Part shown: piece by piece, positions 54,649 through 64,000 of the stretch | Layout: the number at the start of each line of letters is the position of its first letter | Numbering within the stretch: the first letter of the stretch is position 1 | Assembly: GCA_022402465.1 (NCBI GenBank) | Contig: JAKRSH010000040.1 | Location: 1 to 64,000, forward strand | Direction: 5' to 3' | Source of the DNA: Leptospiraceae bacterium | GTDB lineage: Bacteria > Spirochaetota > Leptospiria > Leptospirales > Leptospiraceae | Length of the DNA: 64,000 nucleotides | Notes under the pieces: generated by a model | The model's database searches: none | What the model saw: the letters and a program-made list of their open reading frames with translations, nothing else | What the model was told of the DNA's origin: nothing | Position numbers and translations under genes: made by a program

Positions 54649-55068
54649 ATGGATAAGAAAAAGTCAGTTGCTTTATATCCTGTTTGGAATCGTATCGAAG
54701 AACTCTTAGAAGAAAAAATTGGCCTCAACCAACTTGCGTTTTTCTCAAACTATTCTCCTTGGCATTTCCATAGAATTTTTTCAAATTTTCATGGCGAAAC
54801 TCTTGGAGATTATATCAAAAGACTAAGACTAGAAAAATCTGCATACGCCTTAAAAATAACCAATTATCCAATTATGGAAATAGCAATAGAATGTGGATAT
54901 TCTTCCAATGAAGCTTATACTAAATCTTTCAAGAAGCAATTTGGAAAGACTCCTCTTCAATATAGAAAAATCTACTCTCAAAGGAAATGTATTGATAGAA
55001 ATTTAAATTTTCCGATTCATTCTCTTTCAAGCTATAAAAGAAAATCAATTCGTCCTAAAGCCAACTAA
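54649..55068 (+). CDS. AraC-family HTH regulator, DNA-binding domain only
   Basis: A 139-residue protein consisting almost only of the double helix-turn-helix of AraC proteins (A-F-F-S-N-Y-S-P-W-H-F-H-R-I-F, then I-M-E-I-A-I-E-C-G-Y-S-S-N-E-A-Y-T-K-S-F-K-K-Q-F-G-K-T-P). The ligand part usual in full-length members such as Rob is missing, as in MarA/SoxS. It could switch on the two genes upstream. It starts 80 bases after the VOC gene. Confidence 0.87.
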   Translation: MDKKKSVALYPVWNRIEELLEEKIGLNQLAFFSNYSPWHFHRIFSNFHGETLGDYIKRLRLEKSAYALKITNYPIMEIAIECGYSSNEAYTKSFKKQFGKTPLQYRKIYSQRKCIDRNLNFPIHSLSSYKRKSIRPKAN

Positions 55069-55079
55069 TTTCTTAATAT

Positions 55080-56288
55080 ATGAATATAATTGATCTCATT
55101 CCCCTTCTAGCAATGCCTTTCACCTATGGTTTTGTAGGATGGATTACCAACTGGCTTGCATTAAAGATGACCTTTTATCCTCTAAAGTTTTGGGGAATTC
55201 CCCCCTATTTAGGATGGCAGGGAATCATTCCACGCAAAGCTCAAAAAATGGCAATAAAAGCAGTAGAAGTGATCACTGCCAAATTAATGAATGTGGAAGA
55301 TGTCTTTGCTCGCATAGATCCCAAGAAATTTGAAAATAATTTATTTCCTCTCTTACATGATTCTATCCGAGAGTCTACAGAAATTTTCGGAAGGAGTATT
55401 AATTTCGAAATTTGGAACTCTCTACCGAAAATTCTGCATGAAGAAATTGAATACAAGGTTGAAAGAGCCTCCAGAGCAACCATTCGAACAGTAATTTTAA
55501 AGCTGAGAACACAAATTAATTCTTATTTGGATGTCAAAGGAATTGTTCTTAAATGCCTGACTGGTGATAATGTAGGTCTGATAGTTGATGTTTTTCAAAC
55601 AGTAGGAAAGCCTGAATTTAAGTTTATAGAAAGATCAGGATTCTATTTTGGATTCCTGCTAGGTATGGTTCAATTGATTTTTTGGATACTATATCCCCTT
55701 AGTTGGAGCATTCCATTACAAGGGATTATAGTAGGATTTCTAACAAATTATTTAGCCATACATATGATTTTTCGTCCACTCATCCCTAAAGTTTATTTTG
55801 GAATCTTTCCCTACCAAGGCCTTTTTCTTAAACGACAGAGAGAAGTTTCTTTTCAATATTCTAAAATTGTGGCAGATAAAATACTAACGCCTAATCATAT
55901 TTTGCAAGATATACTTCATGGAGAAAAATCTCATGAATTTCTTTCACTTATAGAGACAGTTGTTCATGCTCAAATTGATCGCCTAACCTTACTGGCTCGA
56001 CCATTATTCTTTACCACAGGTAAAATGAATAAATACAACCTACTAAAAAAAGAATTATCAAATCGAATGTTAGAAAGCATTATAAACTCTCTAAAAGAAA
56101 TTGAACCCTTTTTAGAAGAAGCTCTAGACCTGGAATCAACTATGGCAGAAAAGATGTCTCAACTCCCAGCAAGAGAATTCGAAGTAATTCTTAGATCTGC
56201 CTTCCAGGAGGATGAGATGCTCTTAATTATTGTAGGAGCTATTCTTGGGGCTTTTGTTGGCTTGGGACAGTTATTTTTCTTGGTTTAA
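55080..56288 (+). CDS. DUF445 membrane protein with two internal repeats
   Basis: A 402-residue protein. The DUF445 motif appears twice: G-W-I-T-N-W-L-A-L-K-M-T-F-Y-P-L at about 20-35 and G-F-L-T-N-Y-L-A-I-H-M-I-F-R-P-L near 218-233, each with a hydrophobic span and P-Y-x-G-x-x-x-x-x-R next to it. Between and after are long helices. A last span is at the C-terminus. The function of the family is not known. It begins 11 bases after the AraC gene. Confidence 0.8.
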   Translation: MNIIDLIPLLAMPFTYGFVGWITNWLALKMTFYPLKFWGIPPYLGWQGIIPRKAQKMAIKAVEVITAKLMNVEDVFARIDPKKFENNLFPLLHDSIRESTEIFGRSINFEIWNSLPKILHEEIEYKVERASRATIRTVILKLRTQINSYLDVKGIVLKCLTGDNVGLIVDVFQTVGKPEFKFIERSGFYFGFLLGMVQLIFWILYPLSWSIPLQGIIVGFLTNYLAIHMIFRPLIPKVYFGIFPYQGLFLKRQREVSFQYSKIVADKILTPNHILQDILHGEKSHEFLSLIETVVHAQIDRLTLLARPLFFTTGKMNKYNLLKKELSNRMLESIINSLKEIEPFLEEALDLESTMAEKMSQLPAREFEVILRSAFQEDEMLLIIVGAILGAFVGLGQLFFLV

Positions 56289-56340
56289 ACAAATTATTAA
56301 GTATTTAATTTTGTATTAGTAATTGCTAACAAATGATAAC

Positions 56341-57873
56341 TTAAAATAAAATAGAAAAGCTAATACCCGCATGCCAAACATTTCCACCAAAAGAATAGTT
56401 TGGGTTTCTTTCTGTTGGATTGTATTTAAGCACATTTCTTCCTTCTAACTTTTGGTATTCTATTACTAAGTCAATAAGCAAGGGATTTTTTAAAATATCT
56501 GTAAATGAAAATGAATCAGGAAATAGAACATAGCCAACTCCTGCTGTCAGTATTGTTCTATTAAAATCTATCCAATTCGTCTGACCAGGTAACTCACCTA
56601 TTGGACTTGGACGAATTGCATATCCAGTACGAAATTTCCAATCGGGTCTCCATTTGTATTCAATACCGAATCTATAATTAGTAGTATCTTTTAAGTCGAA
56701 GGGTTCTGAATATGTACGTTTCGTTCGCGAAATTCTAAATCCCGACCAAAGCTCTCTATTGATATCGAAAGCCAATGTCCAAGACTCAGTTGGATGAAAG
56801 GCTAAACCATAAGAAACTACTCTTGGTGTAAATAATCCAAGTAAAGCGATATCCAAATCAAGTTGAATTGCTAGTAAGGTTGTCTGAGCCCTAGCCGCTA
56901 AAGGATCGATTGAAAACATAGTTTCCCTTCGGTAAGATGCACCAAGGTCAAACTTTCCCCAATGAAATTGAGCACCAAACGTAGGATTTACGATTGGTTT
57001 TATTTCTAAAATAGCTTGTTGGTCTGGAGTCACTGGATCTGGTGATATGTTCACATTCTTCATAAGAATAGAACCCTGCCCCGAAGCTAAGGCAGTAAAA
57101 CCGACACCCAAGTATAAATGATCTTTCCAGGCTTCCAATCCTAGCCCAGCCATTATAGTAGGTCTTTCATTTTCTACTCCATACTGAAGTGCCCGGTGCA
57201 CTGTTGGATTTTGATCGTTAACAGTAAGCAGATTACCAGAAGCTGGTGCAAGAACATTCAAGCCAAATTTAATCTTGCGATCCATATTCAATATGGAACC
57301 AAAATCTATAGCTAGACCAATGCCTAGATAGTGATCCTTCTCGCCCAAAAGTCTGTCAGGATTTGGTGCTGAAGTAGTCAAGCGCGGAACAGCATAATTG
57401 TATTGTATGCTTAATTCATGCGATATCTTATTGGGTCTCTTGAGATTTCGATTCACCAATAGATCATTTGTAAAAGCGTCATAAACTCGAAGTGGAGTTC
57501 GGATATAAAAAGGATGTTCTAAGTAATCTTCAATAACTTGTCTTTCTATAGGATCAATAAGATCCTTCTCCTTTCCTATTTCAGTTTTACTTCCTTTAGG
57601 TGAAGTGATTTTTGCAGCATCTTCTTTGGATTTAGCATTCTCTTGTTTTTCTAAAGTTGCAGGCTCATAATCTAAAACCGCCAAATCTGCTGCTGAGATT
57701 CTACCTAAGCCAGCTACATTATAATATACTGCTGCAGATCCAGAAGTTGTAGCATTTACGGCATTGCCCATACCATTTGCTGCTGGATGAGCTCCATAGA
57801 CATCTCCATAAGATCCAGCAGAAATTGATTCAACTGCGAAAAGGCTTATAATTAGTAGGAGTGATTTTTTCAT
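56341..57873 (-). CDS. FadL/OmpP1-type outer-membrane transporter
   Basis: A 510-residue protein with a signal peptide ending S-I-S-A-G and an N-terminal hatch like FadL (N-G-M-G-N-A-V-N-A-T-T ... Y-Y-N-V-A-G-L-G), then beta-barrel strands and a C-terminal S-I-L-F. I chose ATG 57873 since it starts the signal peptide; the longer frame to 57936 overlaps the neighbour. It should pass long-chain fatty acids or other hydrophobic compounds through the outer membrane, feeding the acyl-CoA ligase encoded in this window. It lies 60 bases after the giant lipoprotein gene on the same strand. Confidence 0.87.
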   Translation of the reverse strand: MKKSLLLIISLFAVESISAGSYGDVYGAHPAANGMGNAVNATTSGSAAVYYNVAGLGRISAADLAVLDYEPATLEKQENAKSKEDAAKITSPKGSKTEIGKEKDLIDPIERQVIEDYLEHPFYIRTPLRVYDAFTNDLLVNRNLKRPNKISHELSIQYNYAVPRLTTSAPNPDRLLGEKDHYLGIGLAIDFGSILNMDRKIKFGLNVLAPASGNLLTVNDQNPTVHRALQYGVENERPTIMAGLGLEAWKDHLYLGVGFTALASGQGSILMKNVNISPDPVTPDQQAILEIKPIVNPTFGAQFHWGKFDLGASYRRETMFSIDPLAARAQTTLLAIQLDLDIALLGLFTPRVVSYGLAFHPTESWTLAFDINRELWSGFRISRTKRTYSEPFDLKDTTNYRFGIEYKWRPDWKFRTGYAIRPSPIGELPGQTNWIDFNRTILTAGVGYVLFPDSFSFTDILKNPLLIDLVIEYQKLEGRNVLKYNPTERNPNYSFGGNVWHAGISFSILF

Positions 57874-57932
57874 TATATACTTTTCTAGAACTGTATTACT
57901 AAGTAACTGAGAGAATATTAGTCTTGTAGAAA

Positions 57933-60900
57933 TCATTTCTTACTAAGTATGAAATTTAATCGATCGAAGGCAGAAGAATAATCTTCAGTACTGTTCCAAT
58001 GATCTGGGAACCAATGTGGCATACCGCCAGGAGCACGAGTAGTCTCTGTTAGTCGTGCGAGTAAACCTAATACTTCGCCAATATTATAAAACAAATCCTG
58101 CTTTCCTTTACTTTTATCTTGTATATCGGCTGAAACTAGAAATACCTCTAGTTCTCGTATAACATCATCGGCAGAATAATCACTGACTGCCCGCAAATAA
58201 AAATAAGACAAGAAACCATTAGGCTTAGTCAGCCCATCCAATAAACCAACTAATTCTCTTGTGTTACCTTTTAGGTTCATAAGTATAGGTACTAAATCTT
58301 TGCTGATTAATTCAGTTATAAAATATGTTTGATTCTTATTGGAATCTACAAATAAAGAAGCTACTAAATCGAGGAATGAATCTAATTCACCAAAACTTGG
58401 TCTTGAATAGGCTATAGATTTAAAAACTTCTTTTAAATTAGGAATATAACTATAAACTGATGATATGGAAAGAAAATCTCCTATAAATTCAGCAATATCA
58501 TCATACTTATCCCAAGTTGAAAGATTAATATTTGTCCCATTATTTGTAACCTCGTCTATGATACTGGATCTTAGATCTAATAATGTTGTACTTATGTTGA
58601 ACTGATTTAGATCTGTAACTTCTGAGTTCAATCGTATTTCCGTAAAAAGCAATTGTAAGCCCTGATTGAGTTTATTCACTGCTTCCTTGTTGTCGGATTT
58701 TCCAATCCCAAATAAGAAATTCCCAAGTCCATCAAGGGTATTTCCCTTACCAAGTAAATTTAATATTCCATCATTAGCTCTCTGTGTGTTTTCTATTAAA
58801 AAAGAGAATGGTGAACGAAGTGTAGCTTCTGGAAAATACAAGGTATCAATAGGCATACTAGGAGATCGAATTCCAAAGCTACCAGAATATCCCCTAATCC
58901 TAAAAAGATGAATATTTGAAAGACTTGGATTGATAACAGCGGAGTCATTTGTATCTAAGGAATTTGTTGGATCAGATCCTAATAAAAGATAAGGCCTTGC
59001 TAAAACATCAGCAAGTCTTGATAGAATTAAAAATGGATCAGTCCCATTGGAGGAATCAGCTTGATCTACAAAAGTTTTTGCCAAAGAAGCAATTAAAGGC
59101 AATAATTTATTTCTACTTGACCAATGATCAGAAACATTAGAAGGTATTACAGTTTCTGATGTCAGAAAACCCAATCTTTCCAAGGCCTGGAAATTCCATC
59201 TTATCAATGGTGGAATCGGTCCATAAAAACTACTAGGCGCTCCCGCTTTTTGAAATAAGAGATTATATACTTGCTGAAAAACTGTGTTATCGGTAAATCC
59301 AAGTTGGGTGCTTGCATTAGCAGCTATTCCATATCCCCACACTTCCAAAAGAAAGACAGAATCACCTGCTTGTGATGAAAAATTCTGAAGATCGGTTTCA
59401 GCTGTTTTAAAATTGTTTTTAATATTCGCGCCGCTGAGTAACCATTTTCCATTATCATTTTCTGAACAAGATGTAAGCTGACAAAAGGGTTTAACCTTCA
59501 TTAAACCACTTAGTCCATTGCCTATCAAAGTGATATAAGCGGCTTCTCTTAAAGTTCCACCTAATGCATCTATAGAAATGGGAATCACAATAACCATTCG
59601 TTTTTGATACAATAGCCATTGAAAATTTTTATAAAAAGCTTCCTCATCGGATCCAAGAGCTCTATCTGAATCTGAAATTTCGATTTCGGAAATTGTATAT
59701 GACCTGCCAGGATAACTAGAGACTGATCCAGAATATCCACCCAAACCAACCCATCTATTGTTAGCTGAATTATTTGTATTGATGCTTGGAATGGAATAAG
59801 TCGAAGTAGACCAGCTTGATTTATAAATTTGGTCAATACCATCGGAACTACGATATATTCTTCCATCAGCAGTTATAACATTTCCAGAGCTATCTTTTCG
59901 ATTAACATTATAATAGGGAGCCTTCCCTGAAAAAAGAGTAGATGAAATAATTCCTAAGGCCCAAGGAACAGTCTTATTATAAACAAGATCTCCTGCTCCT
60001 GTATTTAAACCTTTTGATTCACCTTCTAATAGTGATAAGGCAGATGTATTCAAATTGTATGTAAAAACCGATCCATTTTTCTTAATAAAATCTGATATAG
60101 AAGAATTCCAAATAATAGCTGAGATGCCAAGATTAGCGATACTGCCTGCTCCTGAACCTGAAGAATCATTGGTCTGAAATGTTATAACTGAATTCGATCT
60201 GCTCTCTGAAACTGCTTGGCTTAAAGTTACACTACTGCCTGTCTTAGATGTTACTGTTGCACCTGTAGGAATACCTGCTCCCAAAACAAGAAATCCATTT
60301 GAGATTGAACTCGTAGATGTGTTGGATCCAGTTAAAGGAATTGTTGAACTACCATTGGTCAAATTTCCTTGGCGTACAAAAGTTCCTGCCGTAGAAAGCT
60401 TGCTAGAAAGAGAATGCAGCGCATCACCCACTGTTATACGACCACCACTTTCAGAAAGGATTCTAGGATTTTCTGGATCATTGTCCCAAAAATATCCAAA
60501 CTTATCAGCAACGGATAGGGTAAAAAATAAATGTTCTAAGGCACTAATGGAATCTGCAGAAAATGAAGAGATACGATTTCTACCTCTTAGATCAACTTCT
60601 ATCATTCTTGCAAGCGAGGAATCGATTCCATTCATAGTCTCAGTAAATTGTAAACTCTGGTAGTTTCTTGCTAAACCAGCGAGTAGACTTTCAGAAGGAT
60701 TAGCCAAAAGATTATTGGGAGTACGAATCAATCTACGAAATGCGATATAGAAATCTTCCCAGTAAACAGAGAATTCAGAGCTAAAACCAGATGTAGCATA
60801 AATTGGATTAGAATCAAAATTACTTCCTCCCGCTATAAAATTATTTCTAAGATTCAATACCAATTCTTTCAGAACTGTGCCTGATTTCTTAAACCCATTT

Positions 60901-61625
60901 CCTGTTCCAGCTTTCTTGGAAAAGGACTCACCAATTCCGCCCAGAGTCTCAACAAGTCTATCTCGGAAGTCACCATTTCGAACTTCTTCTCCTGAGAAAA
61001 GTCCTTCGAGCAGAACAGCTAAACTTTGTTTTGCGTTTTGGTTCTTGCCTAAAAGCTTATAAAAAAAGTCTTCTAATTCTCTCATAGTCTCTTGGTTCTT
61101 AGCTTTGCTTAAGGTAGATACTAAACTATCAATGGACTTATCAATGTCGGCTTGGGTTTTTGTTTCAAAAATTGCAACCAAACCTTCATTGCGAATAGGG
61201 ATTAAAGCAGGAATCAACTGACCTGGATTTCGTCTTAATTTTTCTATAAATGGTAGAGCACGGTTGTAAGCCTCGGTATCATTGGTTCGAATTTTATTCA
61301 ATAAAAGACTAATTTTTCTCAAACCTTCTCTAAGACCGGAATCATTATTATTCAATATAGATTGTAAGGCTCTTAAGGATCCAGGTACATTCTGTCTTCT
61401 CTTCACCAAGGAGTCGTTCAATTGAATATTAAACTCATCAGGACGCAATTTTTTCATAGCATTCTTCAGAGCTGGATAAGCATCCAATAGATTAAATAGG
61501 GAAATTCCTGTTAAATTATCTAATCCATCTGCGAAAATGGCTTTAAAATCACGATCGGTTTTTGAACAAGATGTAACAATTAAGATAAGAAAAAGTAAAA
61601 GCGTTTTAAGGGTAAGCTCTTTCAA
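57933..61625 (-). CDS. very large lipoprotein, unknown function
   Basis: About 1230 residues from TTG 61625. I chose this start because it gives a compact signal (K-E-L-T-L-K-T then a hydrophobic stretch ending I-V-T-S-C, cysteine 20). In-frame ATGs at 61754, 61790 and 61835 would add 43-70 residues before it and are unlikely. The protein is helical near the N-terminus (repeats of L-x-x-L-x-x-x-L), with a Ser/Thr/Gly-rich stretch holding L-G-A-G-I-P-T-G-A-T-V-T-S, a module also seen in the next gene. I recognise no known domain. It is probably surface-exposed. Confidence 0.7.
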   Translation of the reverse strand: MKELTLKTLLLFLILIVTSCSKTDRDFKAIFADGLDNLTGISLFNLLDAYPALKNAMKKLRPDEFNIQLNDSLVKRRQNVPGSLRALQSILNNNDSGLREGLRKISLLLNKIRTNDTEAYNRALPFIEKLRRNPGQLIPALIPIRNEGLVAIFETKTQADIDKSIDSLVSTLSKAKNQETMRELEDFFYKLLGKNQNAKQSLAVLLEGLFSGEEVRNGDFRDRLVETLGGIGESFSKKAGTGNGFKKSGTVLKELVLNLRNNFIAGGSNFDSNPIYATSGFSSEFSVYWEDFYIAFRRLIRTPNNLLANPSESLLAGLARNYQSLQFTETMNGIDSSLARMIEVDLRGRNRISSFSADSISALEHLFFTLSVADKFGYFWDNDPENPRILSESGGRITVGDALHSLSSKLSTAGTFVRQGNLTNGSSTIPLTGSNTSTSSISNGFLVLGAGIPTGATVTSKTGSSVTLSQAVSESRSNSVITFQTNDSSGSGAGSIANLGISAIIWNSSISDFIKKNGSVFTYNLNTSALSLLEGESKGLNTGAGDLVYNKTVPWALGIISSTLFSGKAPYYNVNRKDSSGNVITADGRIYRSSDGIDQIYKSSWSTSTYSIPSINTNNSANNRWVGLGGYSGSVSSYPGRSYTISEIEISDSDRALGSDEEAFYKNFQWLLYQKRMVIVIPISIDALGGTLREAAYITLIGNGLSGLMKVKPFCQLTSCSENDNGKWLLSGANIKNNFKTAETDLQNFSSQAGDSVFLLEVWGYGIAANASTQLGFTDNTVFQQVYNLLFQKAGAPSSFYGPIPPLIRWNFQALERLGFLTSETVIPSNVSDHWSSRNKLLPLIASLAKTFVDQADSSNGTDPFLILSRLADVLARPYLLLGSDPTNSLDTNDSAVINPSLSNIHLFRIRGYSGSFGIRSPSMPIDTLYFPEATLRSPFSFLIENTQRANDGILNLLGKGNTLDGLGNFLFGIGKSDNKEAVNKLNQGLQLLFTEIRLNSEVTDLNQFNISTTLLDLRSSIIDEVTNNGTNINLSTWDKYDDIAEFIGDFLSISSVYSYIPNLKEVFKSIAYSRPSFGELDSFLDLVASLFVDSNKNQTYFITELISKDLVPILMNLKGNTRELVGLLDGLTKPNGFLSYFYLRAVSDYSADDVIRELEVFLVSADIQDKSKGKQDLFYNIGEVLGLLARLTETTRAPGGMPHWFPDHWNSTEDYSSAFDRLNFILSKK

Positions 61626-61680
61626 CTTTGCATTTAAATTCAACTTTACATTCGATTTAAACTTTAAATAAAAATTAAAT

Positions 61681-61700
61681 CTTGCAATTGAATTTGCAAG
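61681..61700. promoter_or_regulatory. palindrome before the giant lipoprotein gene
   Basis: CTTGCAA and TTGCAAG are perfect 7-base arms around TTGAAT. It lies 56 bases upstream of the TTG start at 61625 and could be an operator. Confidence 0.35.
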
Positions 61701-61806
61701 GAAGTAAGAAGATATACGCTTAAAATTAGATTCACTATATTTAACGACGTTCATTTTAATATTCAAGTATTTTAATATTCTTAACTTCATAATATTTTCA
61801 AAATTT

Positions 61807-64000
61807 TTATAGTTCGCAGTTGCCTGAAAAAACATAATCCAACAATTCAGTATGAATCATGATGTAAGGATTTACCTCAGTAGATGGTATAGGCTTGATA
61901 CTCATGTTATTCAAACGAATGCCGCAATTAGCCATGATTTTATTATTTGGTTGGTTCGGATCTTCCCTTGTGCCTGGCTCATTGACAAAATTTGCAGATG
62001 GATAAGAAAAACTTTTTCTTTCCAAAGGCAGTTCTTCCAAAACAAAATTAACGACAGGCAGTATCAGTTTCTGAACGGAGGGATTCAATACCTCGTAAAT
62101 TCCTCTTGGATCTAAACTGAGTGGGTTATCCACTGAATTGTCTAATACTTCTAGAGAATACACTAGATCATCATTGATTCCATTGCTTGTGCGGATTAAA
62201 TCGCAATCAAAGCTAGAAGGACTGGAAATATTGTCATCACATACATTCAATTGAATGGATGTTACATTTTGAAAATTATTCGCCCCAGAAGATACTGGAC
62301 TTGAGAAATTATGAATATTTATTCCTGCACGAGATTTGAAATTCACCTTTAGTGTTGTAATAAGATATTCTGTATTATTGGACCTTTTTCCAAAAACCTT
62401 GATACGTAAATCATTCCATTCTATCTCAGCTAGAGGAAATTTTCTCCCTCCTGATTCCAATTTTGAATAAACCAATGAAGAAGTATTTAAATTAGGAGGA
62501 GTCATAGGGAGAAGACGAAAGATGATATCATCACTTGCTTGGATTACATCACTGGGATCTTGTCCATAGAATACTTCAGTCTGACCCGGAGCGAGTACCT
62601 TGAGTATAGAATCAGCTTTTAAGAGAATTTGAAAAATTTGAAATAATCTATCCCCACTTCCTCTGTAGGCTTGCACTTTGTCCGCAAAATCTTGGTTTAA
62701 GGAAAGTTCAAATACACCTCGCTTCCACAAGCTATAAAGAACTTGGTTGATTACATCCATTTTTACTCCAAGAAGAACCCCAGGGTGAGTTGAAATTAAA
62801 CCCGTGCCGTTGTTACCATTGACGGTTCCATTAGAAAGCTGGGATTTAGGTAATCCTGAAGGGCTTGTTAAAAGAAAACTATCTTGAAAACCAGTTCCAG
62901 AATGCAAGGCAGGTAAGGCGGAAATACCAGCTGAGGCAGGTAAGCAGGTATCCACAGTAGAGTTTGGATTAATGCAGGATAAGATTCCTATATCAGCGCC
63001 TAAATCCAATCCGTCTAATCCTGTACGATTTGTACTATTTTGCCTTAAATTTGCTCCAACAAATAGTTTAGTTCTATCGAAAGGTGGCGGAAGATACTCT
63101 GGTAATTTAACACCAATTCCATTATTTTGAGCATCCAACCTGAGTTGAGAGAAAAGTCCGTTCAAAATGTTCGGAGTAATGGTCTGAATTACATCTCTAA
63201 TGATACCTTGGACAATTCTCCATTTAATGTTCGGAATGACCGATCCTAAAATCGCTGTAACTAAATCATTCAACCATCCCCCTCGAATCGTTATTACATT
63301 ATGCGCACAAATGGCAGAATCCCATTCTGCAACATTAAAATCCGAATTGGAAGGTGAATTCCATGGTGGATTTTGAATGGCAAGATCTATCAATCCATTG
63401 CTAGAGGGAATGTTAATATTTGATCTTGCTAAAGTATTTCTAAAAGGCTTGGATGCAGAATAATTGTATAATACTGTACCATCTGCACAAGATGATCCAT
63501 CAAAATTCATAATAAAATCTATTTCATAGATACTATTCCCTGCTCCCGCCAAACTTGCTATAAAGTTCACACTATGGATATGAGCTCTAAGAGTCCCCTT
63601 CAATCTCTTTCCCTGAACACTGATACCCAAGTAATTAGAGTTTGGACTTAGCTGAGGAATTAAATTTCTAGAATTAGGATCACCTGGGGCAGTCCTCTCT
63701 ATGGAAATGTTCGTGACATATACATCTGTCCTACCACTAGCGATTCCTCCTCCCCAAGTCCATGAAATATCACAGAAAGGCCCATAATTAGGCATCCAAC
63801 TGAATTGGAAGAAATCACCAGTATTATTCAAGCAATTCCCATCAGAGATAGGAAGACTAGTTCGTCGGAGACCTTGCAAGAAAGCTGGGGAAACATTTAC
63901 AGTAGAAGAAGATATATTGGCTGTTAAATTATTATTCAAAGTCCAAGTTGTCCCGGATATAAAATTTAAGAGCTTAGATCCTTCAGGTATGCCTGCCCCT
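61807..64000 (-). CDS. large secreted/surface protein, 5' end beyond the window
   Basis: The minus-strand frame is open from 61807 to the window edge, about 730 codons. No stop precedes the TTG at 63939, and the translated upstream part (G-A-G-I-P-E-G-S-K-L-L-N-F) is coding, so the gene is cut by the edge. The G-A-G-I-P module is shared with the neighbouring giant lipoprotein. The rest has many Asn, Ser and Gly, several cysteines (including S-C-I-N-P-N-S-T-V-D-T-C and the last residues N-C-E-L) and beta-rich sequence. I recognise no family. The two genes are on the same strand and probably form one unit. Confidence 0.75.
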   Translation of the reverse strand, partial: GAGIPEGSKLLNFISGTTWTLNNNLTANISSSTVNVSPAFLQGLRRTSLPISDGNCLNNTGDFFQFSWMPNYGPFCDISWTWGGGIASGRTDVYVTNISIERTAPGDPNSRNLIPQLSPNSNYLGISVQGKRLKGTLRAHIHSVNFIASLAGAGNSIYEIDFIMNFDGSSCADGTVLYNYSASKPFRNTLARSNINIPSSNGLIDLAIQNPPWNSPSNSDFNVAEWDSAICAHNVITIRGGWLNDLVTAILGSVIPNIKWRIVQGIIRDVIQTITPNILNGLFSQLRLDAQNNGIGVKLPEYLPPPFDRTKLFVGANLRQNSTNRTGLDGLDLGADIGILSCINPNSTVDTCLPASAGISALPALHSGTGFQDSFLLTSPSGLPKSQLSNGTVNGNNGTGLISTHPGVLLGVKMDVINQVLYSLWKRGVFELSLNQDFADKVQAYRGSGDRLFQIFQILLKADSILKVLAPGQTEVFYGQDPSDVIQASDDIIFRLLPMTPPNLNTSSLVYSKLESGGRKFPLAEIEWNDLRIKVFGKRSNNTEYLITTLKVNFKSRAGINIHNFSSPVSSGANNFQNVTSIQLNVCDDNISSPSSFDCDLIRTSNGINDDLVYSLEVLDNSVDNPLSLDPRGIYEVLNPSVQKLILPVVNFVLEELPLERKSFSYPSANFVNEPGTREDPNQPNNKIMANCGIRLNNMSIKPIPSTEVNPYIMIHTELLDYVFSGNCEL

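Noticed and set aside
61625-61835. ATG starts at 61754, 61790 or 61835 for the giant lipoprotein
   Set aside because: They put 43 to 70 residues of AT-rich sequence before the lipoprotein signal, which is unlikely for a secreted protein.

Overview
The window looks like chromosomal DNA of a spirochaete close to Leptospira. The evidence is the AT-rich composition, many secreted proteins with loose spirochaete-type lipoboxes (Y-I-N-C, S-A-N-C, T-S-Y-C, V-A-N-C), a DUF1566 lipoprotein, an OmpL-like porin, many two-component/PP2C/HDOD signalling proteins and a fatty-acid-centred metabolism (acyl-CoA ligase, crotonase, FadL-type channel, fused acyl-CoA mutase). The genus is an inference from gene content; no rRNA is present.

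Layout. 1-4 kb is a loose, repeat-bearing region with a pentaheme cytochrome lipoprotein and a divergent HxlR regulator / alpha-beta hydrolase pair; two short sequences recur here. 4-12 kb holds acyl-CoA ligase and crotonase, a DUF1566 lipoprotein, a TetR regulator with two operator-like palindromes, and an overlapping persulfide-dioxygenase-like / TauE-SafE pair that suggests sulfur detoxification. 12-15.7 kb is a fused isobutyryl-CoA mutase (IcmF) with a tiny gene coupled to its stop codon. 16-24 kb is signalling: a response regulator and 7TMR-DISM histidine kinase with overlapping 3' ends, then an Amt ammonium channel fused to a PP2C phosphatase. 23.8-34.6 kb is the conserved core: an acyltransferase, a WYL regulator, ispE, tRNA-Gln, a one-domain glmU, prs, rplY/ctc, a catalytically altered pth, ftsH, an EVE-domain protein and a cation/proton antiporter. 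34.6-40.3 kb carries an unfused RlmK, a TMEM220 protein, RNase H, Fur, the CCA enzyme and a porin-lipoprotein pair behind a sigma-54-like promoter. 40.3-44.9 kb is a minus-strand operon ending in secA. 45-49.5 kb has an omega-like RNA polymerase subunit, a DUF115 (Maf-like) gene with no ordinary start codon, an unlisted 50-residue gene, a GHKL-HDOD protein and an ABC ATPase. 49.5-64 kb is dominated by very large surface lipoproteins and a FadL channel, interrupted by an AAC(3)-I-like acetyltransferase, a VOC protein, an AraC regulator and DUF445.

How the genes fit together. FadL, FadD and crotonase match a cell that lives on exogenous long-chain fatty acids, and IcmF would link branched and linear C4 acyl-CoAs. 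The MBL and SafE pair would oxidise persulfide and export sulfite. Nitrogen may be sensed by the Amt-PP2C protein. A single sigma-54-like site was recognised, upstream of the porin. No mobile element, CRISPR array or prophage was recognised. The strongest candidates for new biology are the Amt-PP2C receptor, the altered Pth, the ATG-less DUF115 gene directly behind the omega-like gene, and the unlisted 50-residue gene.
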